Origin: JALSRD01 sp964476595
GTDB taxonomy: Bacteria > Desulfobacterota > Desulfobacteria > Desulfobacterales > JALSRD01
Length of the DNA: 64,000 nt
Assembly: GCA_964476595.1 (NCBI GenBank)
Contig: CAYZCL010000175.1
Coordinates: 36,433 to 100,432, forward strand
Direction of reading: 5' to 3'
Translations under genes and position numbers: made by a program
Notes under the pieces: model-generated
The model's database searches: none
Told to the model about the DNA's origin: nothing
What the model saw: the letters and a program-made list of their open reading frames with translations, nothing else
Shown: piece by piece, positions 53,060 through 61,218 of the stretch
How positions within the stretch are numbered: position 1 is the first letter of the stretch
Layout: the number at the start of each line of letters is the position of its first letter

Positions 53060-53833
53060 TCATCGCCCAGCGGCGCCGGACGCTTCCCGCTCCCGTGACG
53101 CCCGCCGGGATTCGGCCACAAACCGTGCCACCTTCCGCAGGTCCTTGCGGAACCGCACCGGGCGTCCGCACGCATCGCGCAGATTGGTACCCGTGCAGCT
53201 GTCCACCCCCCACGGTCTGACGGCGGCGATGGCGCCGGACACGTTTTCCGGGCCGAGTCCCCCCGCCAGAATCACCGGAATGTCGCTCTGCGCCACCAGT
53301 TCGCGGGCCATCGGCCAGTCGCAGGTGCGCCCCGTGATACCGATGAATCCGCTCACGGGCTGTTCTGCACCGTCTTTTCCGGTGATGCGCGTGTCGGTGA
53401 GAAACAGGTCGCTGTATGGTGCGAAGATGCGCGCCAGCGCCAGCGTGGGGCACTTTGCCGCCTGTCCCGGCAGGCCCACCGGAATGCTGCGCATGATGCG
53501 GATTTCGGGAAAGGCCCGCCGCACGGCGCGCTGCAGGGTGATCATCTTCTCCAGGGCGCCCCCTTCCTCGTCGGGATGCGGCAGGTCGTCGCAGAAATGC
53601 ACGATGTCGGGCCGGTGGTAGTCCAGGGATTGCAGCACGCTCTCCCGATCGCCGAAGAGCGGGATCAGGCTGCTGACCGCGCCCGCCTCCCGGACGGTGC
53701 GGATGGTGGCGCGGATTTCCGGCCGACGCCACCGGCCGGCGCCGAGCAGCACGCTGCCCACGTGCTGGACCCCCAGGCGGATGAGCGCACGCGCCTCGTC
53801 GGGTTCCTGGATCTCGTAAATCTGGATGATCAT
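53060..53833 (-). CDS. TrpF-like (beta/alpha)8 protein
   Basis: A 257-residue barrel protein resembling phosphoribosylanthranilate isomerase. The C-terminal phosphate-binding part is recognisable (VILAGGLGPENVSGAI, GVDSCTGTN). The catalytic aspartate of TrpF may be the one in LFLTDTRITG. However, the N-terminal KICG motif with the catalytic cysteine is absent (here IIQIYEIQEPDEARAL), so true TrpF activity is doubtful. No other trp genes are nearby. It is upstream of efp, 70 bases away on the same strand, and divergent from guaA. Confidence 0.75.
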   Translation of the reverse strand: MIIQIYEIQEPDEARALIRLGVQHVGSVLLGAGRWRRPEIRATIRTVREAGAVSSLIPLFGDRESVLQSLDYHRPDIVHFCDDLPHPDEEGGALEKMITLQRAVRRAFPEIRIMRSIPVGLPGQAAKCPTLALARIFAPYSDLFLTDTRITGKDGAEQPVSGFIGITGRTCDWPMARELVAQSDIPVILAGGLGPENVSGAIAAVRPWGVDSCTGTNLRDACGRPVRFRKDLRKVARFVAESRRASREREASGAAGR

Positions 53834-53888
53834 GGGCGCCTTTCACCGCCAGGGCGCGCACCCTGCAGCCCCTGCGGAAACTTAAGCA

Positions 53889-53917
53889 TTGACATTTGGG
53901 GCCGTGTTTACCATATT
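53889..53917 (+). promoter_or_regulatory. Promoter of guaA
   Basis: TTGACA at 53889-53894, a 17-base spacer and CATATT at 53912-53917, giving a leader of about 60 bases before guaA. Confidence 0.65.
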
Positions 53918-53984
53918 CAGTCTGCTTTCGCAAATCGTTTCACCGGGTTGCATTCGGTTCGGCAACCACTGCCAAGGAGTGCGC

Positions 53985-55514
53985 ATGATCCTGATCATCG
54001 ATTTCGGTTCCCAGTACAACCAGCTCATCGCCCGCCGCGTGCGGGAGTGCCATGTCTACTGCCAGATCGAACCTCCCACCGTCGACGTCGAACGGGTGCG
54101 CACCCTGGCCCCCGAAGGCATCATTCTGTCGGGGGGACCGGCCAGCATCTACGAGAAAACCAGCCCTCGCATGGACCCCGCGGTGCTGGAACTCGGCATT
54201 CCGGTGCTGGGCATCTGCTACGGCATGCAGTTCATGATCCACGCGCTGGGCGGCAGCGTGAAGCGTGCCGAAAAGCGGGAATACGGATTCGCTTCACTGA
54301 CCGTCCGCCGCCGGAGCGGACTCTTCGCCCACGTGGACAAACACACCGACGTCTGGATGAGCCACGGCGACGCCATCACCGCCCTGCCCCGGGGATTCAC
54401 GGTCACGGCTTCGACCGCCAACACCGAGATGGCCGCCGTGGCCAACACCCGCAGGAAGCTCTACGGCCTCCAGTTCCACCCTGAAGTTCACCACACCCCC
54501 CAGGGAAAGCGCATGATCCGCAGTTTCCTGTTCGACATCTGCGGCTGCAAGCCTTCGTGGACGATGAAATCCTTCGCCCGCACCGCCGTGCAGGACATCC
54601 GCGGCGAGGTGGGCGACCGCAAGGTAATCCTGGGGCTCAGCGGCGGCGTGGACTCTTCGGTGACGGCCGTGCTGCTGCACCGCGCCATCGGCCGCCAGTT
54701 GACCTGCATCTTCGTGGACAACGGGCTACTGCGCCTCAACGAGGCCCAACAGTTGCGCGAGCGGCTCAGCCGCCACCTGGACATCCGCATCCGCTTCGTG
54801 CGCGCCCAGGGACGCTTCCTTAAGGCGCTCAAGGGAGTCGTCAACCCTGAGAAGAAACGTAAAATCATCGGCCGCGTTTTCATGGAAGTTTTTGAGGCCG
54901 AAGCCGCTAAAATTAAGGGCGCTGAGTTCCTGGCCCAAGGAACACTCTACCCGGACGTCATCGAATCCGTCTCGGCTTTCGGCGGCCCCACCTCGGTCAT
55001 CAAGTCGCACCACAACGTGGGCGGCCTGCCCAAAAAGATGAAGCTCAAACTCATCGAGCCTCTCAAGTACCTGTTCAAGGACGAGGTGCGCCAGCTGGGA
55101 AAAACCCTGGGCCTGGCCGACGAACTGGTCTGGCGCCAGCCCTTTCCCGGACCGGGCTTGGCCATCCGCATCATCGGCGAAATCACCCCCAAGCGCCTGG
55201 CCGTTCTGCGCAAGGTCGACGATCTTCTGCTTGAAGAAATCCGGGCTGCGGGTTATTATAAACGATTGTGGCAGTCCTTCGCGGTGCTGCTGCCCCTGAA
55301 GAGCGTGGGTGTCATGGGCGACCGCCGTACCTACGAAAACATTGTCGCCATCCGGGCGGTCACCAGCAAGGACGCCATGACGGCCGACTGGGCACGGCTG
55401 CCCCACAAGTTCCTGGCGGCCCTGTCCAACCGCATCATCAACGAGATCAGCGGCGTCAACCGGGTCGTGTACGACATCAGCTCCAAGCCGCCCAGCACCA
55501 TCGAGTGGGAATAG
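53985..55514 (+). CDS. guaA: GMP synthase (glutamine-hydrolysing)
   Basis: GuaA converts XMP to GMP with glutamine nitrogen and ATP. The 509-residue protein has the N-terminal amidotransferase with Cys78 in VLGICYGMQ, the ATP pyrophosphatase P-loop LGLSGGVDSSVTAVLL, and the C-terminal dimerisation domain with WRQPFPGPGLAIRI and the final SKPPSTIEWE. AAGGAG before the ATG at 53985 and the conserved start MILIIDFGSQYNQLIARRV decide against the longer frame. It is followed 5 bases later by a coiled-coil membrane protein. Confidence 0.97.
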   Translation: MILIIDFGSQYNQLIARRVRECHVYCQIEPPTVDVERVRTLAPEGIILSGGPASIYEKTSPRMDPAVLELGIPVLGICYGMQFMIHALGGSVKRAEKREYGFASLTVRRRSGLFAHVDKHTDVWMSHGDAITALPRGFTVTASTANTEMAAVANTRRKLYGLQFHPEVHHTPQGKRMIRSFLFDICGCKPSWTMKSFARTAVQDIRGEVGDRKVILGLSGGVDSSVTAVLLHRAIGRQLTCIFVDNGLLRLNEAQQLRERLSRHLDIRIRFVRAQGRFLKALKGVVNPEKKRKIIGRVFMEVFEAEAAKIKGAEFLAQGTLYPDVIESVSAFGGPTSVIKSHHNVGGLPKKMKLKLIEPLKYLFKDEVRQLGKTLGLADELVWRQPFPGPGLAIRIIGEITPKRLAVLRKVDDLLLEEIRAAGYYKRLWQSFAVLLPLKSVGVMGDRRTYENIVAIRAVTSKDAMTADWARLPHKFLAALSNRIINEISGVNRVVYDISSKPPSTIEWE

Positions 55515-55519
55515 ACCTC

Positions 55520-56509
55520 ATGAGCGACGACAAGACATACGGCTTCAAACTGGGCGACGACAAGCTGCCGGAACCCGACGAGCCGCCCGTGGACGATCTG
55601 CTGCTGGCCGAGGAACTGCCGCCCCCGCCTTACGAACGCCTGCGCCGGCGCATCACAGTGCTGGGCGTGCTGATGCCGCTGCTGCTGGCCGGACTGATCG
55701 TGGCCGGCTACCTGGACATCAAGCGACGCGTGAGCCAAACCGAAAATACCGGCAGCATGGAAGTGCTCAACCTCTCCCGCGACCTGGAATCCAGCTTCTC
55801 CTCGCTATCGGTCCGCCAGGCCAAGCTGGAAGAGGCTATGGGTAAGATGGCCGCCGAGGTGGAGAAGAAAAATACGGCCCTCAAGACCAGCCTGCAGGCC
55901 GACCTCCGGAAGACCGCAGCCGAAGTGCGGGCACTGAAGAAAAGCCTGGCCGAAGTGAAGCAGGAACTGGCCGGTGCGCAGCAGAAGCAGCGCGCCGAAG
56001 TGAACCGGCTGAAGGCGGAAGTCAAAAGCCTCAGGGCGGAGTTGAAGCGTGTTGGAGGGAACTCCGAGTCGGCCGACCGCAAGGCGGCCGTACGCGTGGC
56101 GAAGCTCGAAAAGTCCCTTGAAGAAGTGCAGGGCTACGTGGGCGAACTCAAGACCATGCAGGGGCAGCTGGCCGACCTGGCCGAGGCCATGCGCCTGTCC
56201 GCCGTGACCACCATGGAGGCCAAGAGCCGCGCCATCGAGGTCGAGAAAAACCTGCAGAAGCTCAGGCAGGAGCTCGAGCAGCGGCTGGCCGCCAAACTGG
56301 ACCGCCAAGCGCTGGCCGACGAACTGAAAGCCGAGGCGCAGCGCAACCAGAAGCGCATGGCCCTGCTCACCGCCCGGCTGAGTGACCGCATCGTAACCCT
56401 CGAAAAAAAGGTCTCCCTGCTGACCACCCAGGTCAAGCGGCTGCACAAAAAGCTGCGCGTGCCCGCGCGCACCTCCCGCAAGGTGCAGGAGCAGGACATC
56501 AAGGAGTAG
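55520..56509 (+). CDS. Single-pass membrane protein with long coiled coil
   Basis: A 329-residue protein: an acidic, proline-containing cytoplasmic head (1-40), one membrane helix (about 45-65, ITVLGVLMPLLLAGLIVAGY), then a continuous coiled coil of about 250 residues rich in Lys, Glu, Ala and Leu. It follows guaA by 5 bases, but no functional link is evident. Topology suggests a periplasmic rod, perhaps structural. Its last 11 bases overlap the convergent anti-sigma gene. Confidence 0.8.
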   Translation: MSDDKTYGFKLGDDKLPEPDEPPVDDLLLAEELPPPPYERLRRRITVLGVLMPLLLAGLIVAGYLDIKRRVSQTENTGSMEVLNLSRDLESSFSSLSVRQAKLEEAMGKMAAEVEKKNTALKTSLQADLRKTAAEVRALKKSLAEVKQELAGAQQKQRAEVNRLKAEVKSLRAELKRVGGNSESADRKAAVRVAKLEKSLEEVQGYVGELKTMQGQLADLAEAMRLSAVTTMEAKSRAIEVEKNLQKLRQELEQRLAAKLDRQALADELKAEAQRNQKRMALLTARLSDRIVTLEKKVSLLTTQVKRLHKKLRVPARTSRKVQEQDIKE

Positions 56510-57284
56510 GTCCCGTTTCCCGCCAGCCGCTGCGGATCAGTGCGGCCTCCTGCTCGGTGGTCAACGGCGCTCCCGCCATCAGACGGTCCAAGACCCCGGT
56601 CATGGCGTCGTCGCCGGCCGCCGGGACGTACGTGTCCGCGCGTTGCGTGGCGGCCTGTTGCGGCATGGGGGGGACGTAGACGCGCGTGTGCCAGTCGCCC
56701 CGGCGGTCGCGGCAGGCCACTCCCTGGGCCCACTGCCCTTTCGCCCCGCGCAGGATCTCCACCTCGTATTGCCGGCAATACCGGCGGGCCCTGTCACGGA
56801 AAGTGGCCACCGGCGTGACTTTCAGATTGCCGTCGGCCAGATAGAAGGAATTTCCGCTGGGGATCGTTTCCAGCCCCCGGCTGAACTGCCTGCCGGAGGG
56901 CACCCCCGTAAACAAACCCGAACGCGAAGTGCCGAAAAACAGGTAGCCGGACAGCAGCCCGCCGAGAAGCACCACGGCCAGGGCCACGCCAAATGCCGGC
57001 GACAGGACGGGGATGCGGAAAAAACTGCGCCACGAACCGGTTCTGCGCGCGGCGGCACGGGGCGTCCCGTGCGCCCGGATGGTGCGGATCAGTTTTTCGG
57101 GTACGGCCTCGTGCAGGGGATCATCGAAGGCGGCTTTCAGCATCGCGGTGCTGCCGCGAAACACCTCGGCCTTTTTCTGCGCCTCGGGATCCCCCTGGAT
57201 GGCCCGTTCGACCTGCCGGGCCTCGTCCTCCGGAAGTTCCCCGTCGACCCAGGCCATGATCTGCTCATCACTCGGTGTTTTCAT
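56499..57284 (-). CDS. Membrane-bound anti-sigma factor
   Basis: A 261-residue protein. The N-terminal part (MKTPSDEQIMAWVDGELPED) is the anti-sigma domain of the RskA/zinc-free type; the HxxxCxxC zinc motif is missing. One membrane helix follows (about 95-118, VLSPAFGVALAVVLLGGLLSGYLFF) and then a periplasmic domain of about 140 residues, containing YCRQYEVEILRGAKGQWAQG, which looks like a surface-antigen or SH3-like sensing domain. GGGGGTGAGA fixes the ATG at 57284. It lies 28 bases after the sigma gene on the same strand, the normal order for a sigma/anti-sigma pair. Confidence 0.85.
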   Translation of the reverse strand: MKTPSDEQIMAWVDGELPEDEARQVERAIQGDPEAQKKAEVFRGSTAMLKAAFDDPLHEAVPEKLIRTIRAHGTPRAAARRTGSWRSFFRIPVLSPAFGVALAVVLLGGLLSGYLFFGTSRSGLFTGVPSGRQFSRGLETIPSGNSFYLADGNLKVTPVATFRDRARRYCRQYEVEILRGAKGQWAQGVACRDRRGDWHTRVYVPPMPQQAATQRADTYVPAAGDDAMTGVLDRLMAGAPLTTEQEAALIRSGWRETGPTP

Positions 57285-57312
57285 CTCACCCCCGTTACCC
57301 GTGTTCACGCCG

Positions 57313-57810
57313 CTACCCGTTGACCATGGCATACAGCCGCTGCCTTGCCCGGGCCAACCGGCTCATGACCGTGCCCAGCGGTACCTTCAGGGTCTCGGCC
57401 GCGTCTTTGTAGGACATCCCGTCCACGCAGACCAGTGACAGGATCAGCCGGTCTTTGGGGGACAGCTTCTCCATGGCCTGCACCACTTTTCCAAGCATCA
57501 GCCGGGCTTCGATTTTTCGTGCCTTGCCGTCCGCGGAAGCCGGCAGGCCGACCTCTTCCAGCGGCAGGTGTGCCTTGCGGTTTCTCATGGCCCGTGCCTC
57601 GTCGATCCAGAGGGTATAGATGATCCGGAACATCCAGCTGTCCAGCCGGGTTCCGGGACGCCACTGATGCTCCCGGCTCAGGGCCCGCTCGCAGGCGGCC
57701 TGAACCAAATCGTCGGCCCTCTCCACGCTGGCGGTCAGGGAGTATGCGAAGCGGCGCAGGCGGGGCAGAATGGCCACCATCTGGTCTCTGAAATCGCCGC
57801 TTTTGTCCAT
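57313..57810 (-). CDS. ECF-type RNA polymerase sigma factor
   Basis: A 165-residue sigma-70 family factor with only regions 2 and 4. Region 2: LRRFAYSLTASVERADDLVQ and SWMFRIIYTLWIDEAR. Region 4: LSPKDRLILSLVCVDGMSYK and LKVPLGTVMSRLARARQRL. The anti-sigma gene follows directly and a secreted subtilisin gene precedes it by 51 bases on the same strand. Regulation by release from the membrane anti-sigma is expected. Target promoters are unknown. Confidence 0.92.
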   Translation of the reverse strand: MDKSGDFRDQMVAILPRLRRFAYSLTASVERADDLVQAACERALSREHQWRPGTRLDSWMFRIIYTLWIDEARAMRNRKAHLPLEEVGLPASADGKARKIEARLMLGKVVQAMEKLSPKDRLILSLVCVDGMSYKDAAETLKVPLGTVMSRLARARQRLYAMVNG

Positions 57811-57861
57811 TTTTTCGACACCCTTTTTCGGCACGCATTTGCGGTCCCTGCGACGTGACCG

Positions 57862-59511
57862 TTATCGCGCTCCTGCGCAGGACCGGGGGCAGTGCACCAA
57901 CCCCCATCCGAACAGGTTGTCCCGGCCTCGCGGGCCGAGGTCCAGGCTGTTTTCCTGCAGAAGCCGGAACAGGCGGGCGGCGCGTTGCGCGGCATCCATG
58001 CGGCACAGCATCTGCGCCCCCACGGCCGTGCAGTAGGCCGCGGCATAGGAGGTGCCCTGACGGTACCGGACCTTCCCCTTCTTTCCGGGCACCCGGATCC
58101 GTACCCCGGGTGCGGCAAAATCGATGTACGGCCCCTGGTTGGCCCTGCGGTACAGCCGCTTGAAACGGTCCACAGCGGTCACGGCGATCACCTTTTGGTA
58201 TGCCGCGGGAAAAGCGGGCGGGGCCTGGGCGCCATTGTTCCCGGCCGCGGCCACCAGCGGGGTTCCCCTCGCCAGCGTCCGGCGCACCGCGGCGTGCAGC
58301 AGCCGGTTGTCCGGACCGGAGAAGCTCAGGTTGACCAGCAGCACCTTTTCGGCAACCATCCAGTTCAGCGCCCGGGCGATGGCCAGCGCACCGGCGTGCG
58401 GCTTGCCGTCCTCACCGGCGGAGAAAGCCTCGGCAGCCAGCAGGCGTGCACCGGGCAGTAATCCGGGGAAAACACTGTTTGCGGCGCCTACAAGAATAGC
58501 GGCGATACCGGTGGCGTGCATTCGCCCGCCGGGGAGCGCCTGCCTCGGCACGAACGACCGCCGGACGACGGCCTGACCGTCGAGGGCCGTTAAATCGGTG
58601 GCCACCGCACCGTCCACCATGCCGATGCACATGCCTTTTCCCATCCCGCGGCGGTTCCGCGGCCACCCGATCATCCTGCACGCAAAGGCATTGAAAGCCC
58701 GGCGGCCGTCCTCTATGTTCTTCCCGGCGATGGAGTAGTAGTGATTCAGATCGAAGGATCCCGCCCCGACTTCCCTTTGCAGCCGCGCCAGCATTTTCCA
58801 GGTGTCCATCCCGCGGGGCACCCTGAAGCGTGTCACCGACAAGTCCAGGTTTTCCAGCACCATGTGCCGCTCGACGAGCAGACCCAGTTCCCGGGCCCTG
58901 CGCCAAGATGCGGCGGTGGGGTTGATCGCCAGGATGACACCAGGCTCGAAAGTACCGGCCGATGGCCGTGCGGTCTCGATTCGCGGCCGTTTCGGGGCAG
59001 GTGTCGGTTCGGGCGACTCGTTTTCGGCATCCAGGCTGTAGCCGCCCCCGGACCCGCCGCCGTCCGCACCGGCACCGACGCCCCCCCCGCCGGAAGATGC
59101 GCCGGCCCCGCCGCCAGAAGAGGCGCCTCCCGCTCCGGAACCGGATCCAGAAGATGCACCGCCCGTACCCGTCCCGGACGCCCCCGAACCGCCTCCGCTG
59201 TCTTGTCCGCCGTCTACGCCCCCGGACATTCCGCCGGACGTATCTCCCGACATCCCGCTGGACGTATCTCCGGACATGTCCCCGGTGGCAGCGCCCGAGG
59301 TTCCGCCGGACATGCCCCCGGATCCGCTGTCGCCGCCGGCGGTCCCTCCCCCGTCGCCGTCTCCGCCCCGAGCGAAAGCCACGGCGGTCCATCCGCCTGC
59401 CGGACCGGTCAAGCCTGTAAAAGGAAGTCCCGCCCAGTAGCCGACGGCCATCGCTGCTGCCAGCAGGAAAGCACAGACCGCGATGAAAAGTCTCTTCTTG
59501 GGTGTCGGCAT
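57862..59511 (-). CDS. Subtilisin-like (S8) serine protease with Gly/Ser-rich stalk
   Basis: A 549-residue exported protease. A signal anchor lies at about residues 7-25 (LFIAVCAFLLAAAMAVGYW). A 125-residue low-complexity region rich in Gly, Ser, Asp and Met follows. The S8 domain comes next, with catalytic Asp in CIGMVDGAVATDLTAL, His in GGRMHATGIAAIL and Ser in RQGTSYAAAYCTA; the oxyanion Asn is in VAAAGNNGAQAPPAF. All triad residues are present, so it is probably active in the periplasm or at the surface. It shares a strand and short gaps with an ECF sigma and anti-sigma pair, so it may act in, or be an output of, that signalling unit. Confidence 0.9.
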   Translation of the reverse strand: MPTPKKRLFIAVCAFLLAAAMAVGYWAGLPFTGLTGPAGGWTAVAFARGGDGDGGGTAGGDSGSGGMSGGTSGAATGDMSGDTSSGMSGDTSGGMSGGVDGGQDSGGGSGASGTGTGGASSGSGSGAGGASSGGGAGASSGGGGVGAGADGGGSGGGYSLDAENESPEPTPAPKRPRIETARPSAGTFEPGVILAINPTAASWRRARELGLLVERHMVLENLDLSVTRFRVPRGMDTWKMLARLQREVGAGSFDLNHYYSIAGKNIEDGRRAFNAFACRMIGWPRNRRGMGKGMCIGMVDGAVATDLTALDGQAVVRRSFVPRQALPGGRMHATGIAAILVGAANSVFPGLLPGARLLAAEAFSAGEDGKPHAGALAIARALNWMVAEKVLLVNLSFSGPDNRLLHAAVRRTLARGTPLVAAAGNNGAQAPPAFPAAYQKVIAVTAVDRFKRLYRRANQGPYIDFAAPGVRIRVPGKKGKVRYRQGTSYAAAYCTAVGAQMLCRMDAAQRAARLFRLLQENSLDLGPRGRDNLFGWGLVHCPRSCAGAR

Positions 59512-59667
59512 GGCAAAAAAGTCTGAAGCGGCAAAACGTCAATTTCAGGCGGATCCGCATCCTCCGGCGGACCGCTATTCTGTCTACCAGGATACCGGGC
59601 ATTGGAACCGGCTGTCAACAGGTTGCCGCCTTCGTCAGGGTTCCGTTCGGCACGCCGGGCCGCAACC

Positions 59668-60726
59668 CTAGTGATGCTTGAGGAAAATGTGAAATTTTCG
59701 CGCCATGTGATGCGGACCGAGCGCCAGCTTGGCTTTACGCAGTCCTTCGATCCCGAGATCCTCCATGCGGTTGATGTATTCGCAGTCCGCCCAGACCAGC
59801 CGGCAGAAACGTTGGGTCAGCACCTGGTTGATGCCCAGGTAACCGTGGTCGCATTTCTCAATGTGGATCAGTGCCGTGCGGTCGTTGAGTTTCTCCCCCA
59901 CCGTAAAGGCGCGGATGTCCCCGTCGATGCGGATGGCCAGGCCACGCAGGTCGAGCGTCTCGAAGTGCCGCAGAATGTTTCTGGCCGTCTCCACTTCGGC
60001 CCTGAGAAAGACGACCTCCTCGGACGAATCGTCGGGCCGTTCTCCGTGTCGCCGCGCCAGCAGATCGAGCTTTTTCCGCAGCCACCGGTCGCAGAACCGG
60101 ACACACGCTTCAAGGTTCCGCTCGCTCAGGAATTCCGTTTCGTGACGAGGGAAATTTTTCTCGAAGCGCTTGATGTAGTTGCGCTGACCGTGGTAGCGAC
60201 GTCCCCGAAGGTGGATCATGTCCTCGCTGCGGTAGACATAGTCGGAGATGTCCGGGTCTTCCCGCACGTCGTAGCGTGGATCGCCGGAGATATGCCGCGA
60301 AACGAATTTCTGCGACGCTCTCCGAATGACCGGTGTGAAGTTTCGGGAACGCAGGTAGTCGAAACAGTCCGCCGCGCACTGCGCAACGTTTTCATCTCCC
60401 AGCGGCGGAAAGAAAAACGGCTTTTCGGGCGTCGTCTCGCTGGCGCACAGGATGCAGATGTTGCTCCCGTGGCGACTGATCCGGATGTCGTAAAAGTCGC
60501 GCCACAGAAAGAGGTTGGTGAAACAGCGGTCCGAAATCTCGGGCTGCAGGGCGCTCATACGGGGCTGCAGCAGGGGACGGTCCGTCAACGCCAGCGGGCG
60601 GAACTCCGGAAACGGCGGCAACTGTTCCAGGGGGGCAGCCTGCCGCCGCACGCCCCCCGCCGTCCCCGGTTTGTAACGCGGCTCAGCAACGGCGGTGTCG
60701 TTCAACAGGCAATCCGATGCGGGCAT
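59668..60726 (-). CDS. DUF2156 (aminoacyltransferase-like) protein
   Basis: A 352-residue soluble protein of the DUF2156 / phosphatidylglycerol lysyltransferase C-terminal family, a tandem GNAT-like fold. Recognisable are FTNLFLWRDFYDIRI, RGRRYHGQRNYIKRFEKNFP, a GLAIRIDGDIRAFTVGEKLN strand and the final EYINRMEDLGIEGLRKAKLA. The MprF-type members of this family use aminoacyl-tRNA to modify lipids, but this copy has no membrane helices and its substrate is unknown. It starts directly at the SpeD-like stop codon with an AGGAGGTG site inside that gene's end, so it is co-expressed with SepRS and SepCysS. The likely link to aminoacyl-tRNA is interesting but unproven. Confidence 0.85.
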   Translation of the reverse strand: MPASDCLLNDTAVAEPRYKPGTAGGVRRQAAPLEQLPPFPEFRPLALTDRPLLQPRMSALQPEISDRCFTNLFLWRDFYDIRISRHGSNICILCASETTPEKPFFFPPLGDENVAQCAADCFDYLRSRNFTPVIRRASQKFVSRHISGDPRYDVREDPDISDYVYRSEDMIHLRGRRYHGQRNYIKRFEKNFPRHETEFLSERNLEACVRFCDRWLRKKLDLLARRHGERPDDSSEEVVFLRAEVETARNILRHFETLDLRGLAIRIDGDIRAFTVGEKLNDRTALIHIEKCDHGYLGINQVLTQRFCRLVWADCEYINRMEDLGIEGLRKAKLALGPHHMARKFHIFLKHH

Positions 60727-61161
60727 TTAGAGCACCTCCTGAAGTGAGTAGTTCATCTGTTTGCAATATGCGTCGTTATAGTACTTGATTCCTCTTTTGA
60801 TCAGATTGGTTTCCGCCTCCCGGTAGGGATAGAACTCTCCCACGAAAGACAGGATTTCCGGAATCATTTCCTCCCCGATGAAGGAGCAGGTGTACAGGTC
60901 GACGCTCACGAACCCTTGATCGGTCAGGGTGTGCAGCTGTACTCCGGACTCCACCAGCCCCACCCAGCCCGAAAGGCCGCCCTTGCCTTCCCACTGTTCG
61001 GGGGTAACGTAGATGTGGGGCAGGCTCTGCTTGTGCATGCCGATGTGTTCCGGCAGCCGATTGAGGAAATCATAACCGACATTCAGGTCCCGGCACCGTT
61101 CCGGTTCGACCCCGTAAAGGTCCATGGTCAGCAGGTATCCGAAAACATGTTCCTTTTTCAT
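60727..61161 (-). CDS. SpeD-like pyruvoyl-dependent decarboxylase homologue
   Basis: A 144-residue protein of the bacterial S-adenosylmethionine decarboxylase family. The self-cleavage serine (Ser72 in LVESGVQLH), the following histidine (His77) and the later cysteine (Cys92 in VDLYTC) all match the catalytic positions. The substrate-contact stretch is changed: the usual ESHxxIHTWPE reads ESGVQLHTLTD. It should therefore still form a pyruvoyl group, but the substrate may not be S-adenosylmethionine; relatives with such changes are known to decarboxylate arginine or ornithine. No spermidine synthase is nearby. GGAGGGG precedes the ATG. It lies 57 bases behind SepCysS. Confidence 0.82.
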   Translation of the reverse strand: MKKEHVFGYLLTMDLYGVEPERCRDLNVGYDFLNRLPEHIGMHKQSLPHIYVTPEQWEGKGGLSGWVGLVESGVQLHTLTDQGFVSVDLYTCSFIGEEMIPEILSFVGEFYPYREAETNLIKRGIKYYNDAYCKQMNYSLQEVL

Positions 61162-61218
61162 TTGCCCCTCCTTTGGTGTGATTGCCGGGCCGCTACGGAC
61201 CCGTGCCCCATTCCGGCA

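Noticed and set aside
59041..59340. Repetitive region as CRISPR or tandem DNA repeat
   Set aside because: Imperfect codon-level repetition encoding the Gly/Ser/Asp/Met-rich stalk of the subtilisin; no regular repeat-spacer pattern.
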